DNA of 64,000 bases from Actinomycetes bacterium (GTDB taxonomy: Bacteria; Actinomycetota; Actinomycetes; Actinomycetales; Dermatophilaceae), in NCBI GenBank assembly GCA_023420415.1, contig JAEZWF010000017.1, positions 1 through 64,000 on the forward strand, written 5' to 3'. This document shows, in pieces, positions 62,326 to 64,000 of the stretch. Position 1 is the first letter of the stretch, and each line of letters opens with the position of its first letter. Both the position numbers and the translations under genes were made by a program. Under the pieces are notes generated by a model. The model saw nothing but the letters and a program-made list of their open reading frames with translations. It was not told the origin of the DNA and searched no databases.

Positions 62326-63270
62326 GTGCCCCGACGAGCCCTCCCGAAACGCAAGTTCAACCCGCGGGTCCCCTTCACGCGCGCTGAGGCGAAGCGGGCG
62401 GGTGTCAACGACCAGGCGCTGGCCGGTCCCGGCTACCAGCAGGTGTTCTGGGGTGTCCACGTCTCCTCGGACATGCAGCTCACCCTGCCGCTTCGAGCCC
62501 TCGCCGCACTGACCATCTCCCCGGCCGACTCGGTCATCACGCACCACACGGCGGCGCGGCTGTGGGGCGCGGTCCCACCCGATTCTTCGGCGATCCACAT
62601 CACGGTGCCGCACAAGAACCGCCAGAAGGTGGACGGGATCCGACCACACCGCGTCGTGACGATGCCGGCATCCACGACCAAACGCGGTCTGCCCGTGACA
62701 TCCCCGGAGCGCACCTTCCTGGACCTGGGCCACCACTGTGACCTGGTGGAGCTGGTGGTGCTCGGGGACTCGTTGGTGCGCGCCAAGGCCACCACACCGG
62801 AGAAGCTCGTGGCAGCGGCAGCGGCATGGAAGGGGCGGCACGGTCGATTGCTGCAGCAGGCGGCATCTCTGGTGCGCGCCAAGGTCGACTCACCCATGGA
62901 GAGTCGGCTCCGGCTGCTCATCGTGCTGGCCGGCCTGCCGGAGCCAGTGGTCAACTTCGACGTCCTCGACGAGGGCGGCCGGGTGCGGTACCGCATCGAC
63001 CTGTCGTTTCCCCAGCAGCGGCTCGGCATCGAGTTCGACGGTCGGCACCACATCGAGCGCGAAGAGCAGTGGGAGAGCGACCTGGTGCGCCGTGAGGACC
63101 TCGAGGCCGAGGACTGGAAGTTCGTGGTGGTGGTCTCGTCGCAGGTGTACGGCGACCCCGCGAAGGTGCTGACCCGCGTGCGAACAGCCATGGCTTCGCG
63201 CGGCATCGCCGTGCCGCGCCAGCTCGACCCACAGTGGCGTCGACACTTCGGAAGCCGGGCCGATCTCTGA
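62326..63270 (+). CDS. DUF559/AbiEi-like protein with PD-(D/E)xK nuclease fold
   Basis: 314 residues. The N-terminal 150 residues resemble AbiEi-type antitoxin proteins (HHTAARLWGAVPP, PVTSPERTFLDLGHHC). The C-terminal 120 residues match DUF559 (Vsr-like): ESRLRLLIVLAGLPEPVVNF, RYRIDLSFPQQRLGIEFDG (Asp and Glu of the nuclease site) and RREDLEAEDWKFVVVVSS. Such genes are abundant in actinobacteria with no proven role, and no toxin partner is adjacent. GTG 62326 is the start. It is bracketed by pairs of hairpin repeats at 62172 and 63284. Confidence 0.8.
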   Translation: MPRRALPKRKFNPRVPFTRAEAKRAGVNDQALAGPGYQQVFWGVHVSSDMQLTLPLRALAALTISPADSVITHHTAARLWGAVPPDSSAIHITVPHKNRQKVDGIRPHRVVTMPASTTKRGLPVTSPERTFLDLGHHCDLVELVVLGDSLVRAKATTPEKLVAAAAAWKGRHGRLLQQAASLVRAKVDSPMESRLRLLIVLAGLPEPVVNFDVLDEGGRVRYRIDLSFPQQRLGIEFDGRHHIEREEQWESDLVRREDLEAEDWKFVVVVSSQVYGDPAKVLTRVRTAMASRGIAVPRQLDPQWRRHFGSRADL

Positions 63271-63283
63271 GCCACAGAGCCTT

Positions 63284-63368
63284 GGCACTTTCGGCCACTC
63301 GCCCGAAACCTCGGCTCATCACCGCCAGTCCAGACGAACTTTCGGCCACTGGGGCGAAAGTTCGGCCG
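63284..63368. repeat. Pair of intergenic hairpin elements after the DUF559 gene
   Basis: Copy 1: GGCACTTTCGGCCACTCGCC then CGAAA (63284-63308). Copy 2: CGAACTTTCGGCCACTGGGG then CGAAAGTTCG (63335-63364), a fuller palindrome with arms CGAACTTTC/GAAAGTTCG. The copies are about 51 bp apart, the same spacing as the pair at 62172. They lie between the DUF559 stop and rtcB. Confidence 0.8.
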
Positions 63369-63535
63369 CCCTCGGGCGCGCGACGTGCGGGACCGGAACG
63401 CCCGTCCGAGCGACAGGGAACCGGTCCGTCGCCGCGAAAAGCGTTGGCAGACGGCATACCTCGGCTGTCACCCTCGTCTGCGGCCCGGAGAGTCCGCGGC
63501 CACCGACGCACACACGTCCACGAAGGAGGTGCGTC

Positions 63536-64000
63536 ATGCATCAGATCAACACCAAGCTCATCAACTGGGCCTCCGTCCTCGAGGACAAGACCCGAGAGCA
63601 GGCCCTGCGCACGGCCACCATGCCCTTCGTGTTCCCCCACCTCGCGCTCATGCCCGACGCCCACCTCGGGCTCGGGGCCACGGTCGGCTCGGTGATCCCG
63701 ACCGAGCGCGCGGTGATGCCGGCGGCGGTCGGTGTCGACATCGGCTGCGGCATGATCGCGGTCCGCACGCAGTTCACGCGCGACGACCTCGACGGCAAGT
63801 CGCTCACGCCCCTGCGGGAGTCGATCGAGCGCGCCATTCCCCTGTCGGCCGGCGCCGCAAACCGCAAGATCGTCGCGACGGCCCAGCCGCGCATCGACGA
63901 GCTCGACGCGATGGCAACCAAGGCCGGGTTCGACCCCGACCAGCGGGCCGGGCGGTGGCGTGAGCAGCTCGGGACGTTGGGCAGCGGCAACCACTTCATC
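63536..64000 (+). CDS. rtcB: RtcB family RNA ligase, partial
   Basis: The first 155 codons are visible; the rest lies beyond the window. RtcB joins RNA 2',3'-cyclic phosphate or 3'-phosphate ends to 5'-OH using GTP and Mn. The N-terminal MPDAHLGLGATVGSVIPTE (His/Asp metal site) and the strictly conserved VGVDIGCGMIAVRTQF (Cys metal ligand) are present, as is LGTLGSGNHF at the edge. ATG 63536 has a near-perfect AAGGAGGT upstream, the best ribosome site in the window. No archease or RtcA/RtcR gene is visible. Confidence 0.95.
   Translation, partial: MHQINTKLINWASVLEDKTREQALRTATMPFVFPHLALMPDAHLGLGATVGSVIPTERAVMPAAVGVDIGCGMIAVRTQFTRDDLDGKSLTPLRESIERAIPLSAGAANRKIVATAQPRIDELDAMATKAGFDPDQRAGRWREQLGTLGSGNHFI

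Overview
The window is high-GC (about 70%) DNA of an actinobacterium. Most genes follow a housekeeping order well known in this phylum: metG-tatD-rpf-rsmA-ispE-ABC-F, glmU-prs-rplY-pth, and mfd-(lipoprotein)-mazG-eno-ftsB-DUF501-ppx, all on the minus strand. Gene content, start-codon use and an Rpf protein suggest a micrococcale such as a member of Intrasporangiaceae. The family assignment is inference; no rRNA or marker comparison was possible.

Layout. 1-12287 (minus): an MCE-family gene cut by the window edge, then ppx, DUF501, ftsB, eno, a two-gene pseudouridine catabolism operon (psuG and a kinase with an N-terminal HTH), mazG, a SurA-like lipoprotein and mfd. 12544-35790: a 23-kb surface polysaccharide locus sits between mfd and pth, which are near neighbours in related genomes. 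Its plus-strand arm (12544-21380) carries a cytidylyltransferase, a secreted beta-helix protein, a CDP-alcohol phosphatidyltransferase, two glycosyltransferases, a Gfo/Idh/MocA oxidoreductase, an unrecognised barrel-like protein and a hexapeptide acyltransferase. Its minus-strand arm (35790-21390) carries the polyprenyl glycosylphosphotransferase, a lipoprotein, a 1245-residue PKD/LamG surface protein, a Wzx flippase, a two-domain glycosyltransferase, a Wzy-like polymerase, a Wzz/BY-kinase, a GT2 and a methyltransferase. Together they make up a Wzy-dependent export pathway with an unusual CDP-alcohol branch.

36123-41893: pth, rplY, a divergent EamA transporter/CGNR regulator pair, prs and glmU. 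41894-50745 is an accessory stretch with small hypothetical genes, a tRNA-Gln, a fatty acid desaturase with tandem operators, an amidase, TetR, MarR and PadR regulators with recognisable palindromic operators, lipoproteins and a TOPRIM-like protein. 50735-62051: ABC-F, ispE, a response regulator with a histidine kinase fused in frame to a DUF4173 membrane domain, rsmA, rpf behind a long structured leader, tatD and metG. 62326-64000: a DUF559-type endonuclease-like gene flanked by hairpin repeats, and the start of rtcB.

The most striking signals are not genes. The octamer CGGCATAC/GTATGCCG occurs about 70 times on both strands, roughly 30 times more than base composition predicts, and forces rare codons inside conserved genes. 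Four intergenic sites carry clustered hairpins with related cores. No insertion sequence, integrase, prophage or CRISPR array was seen.
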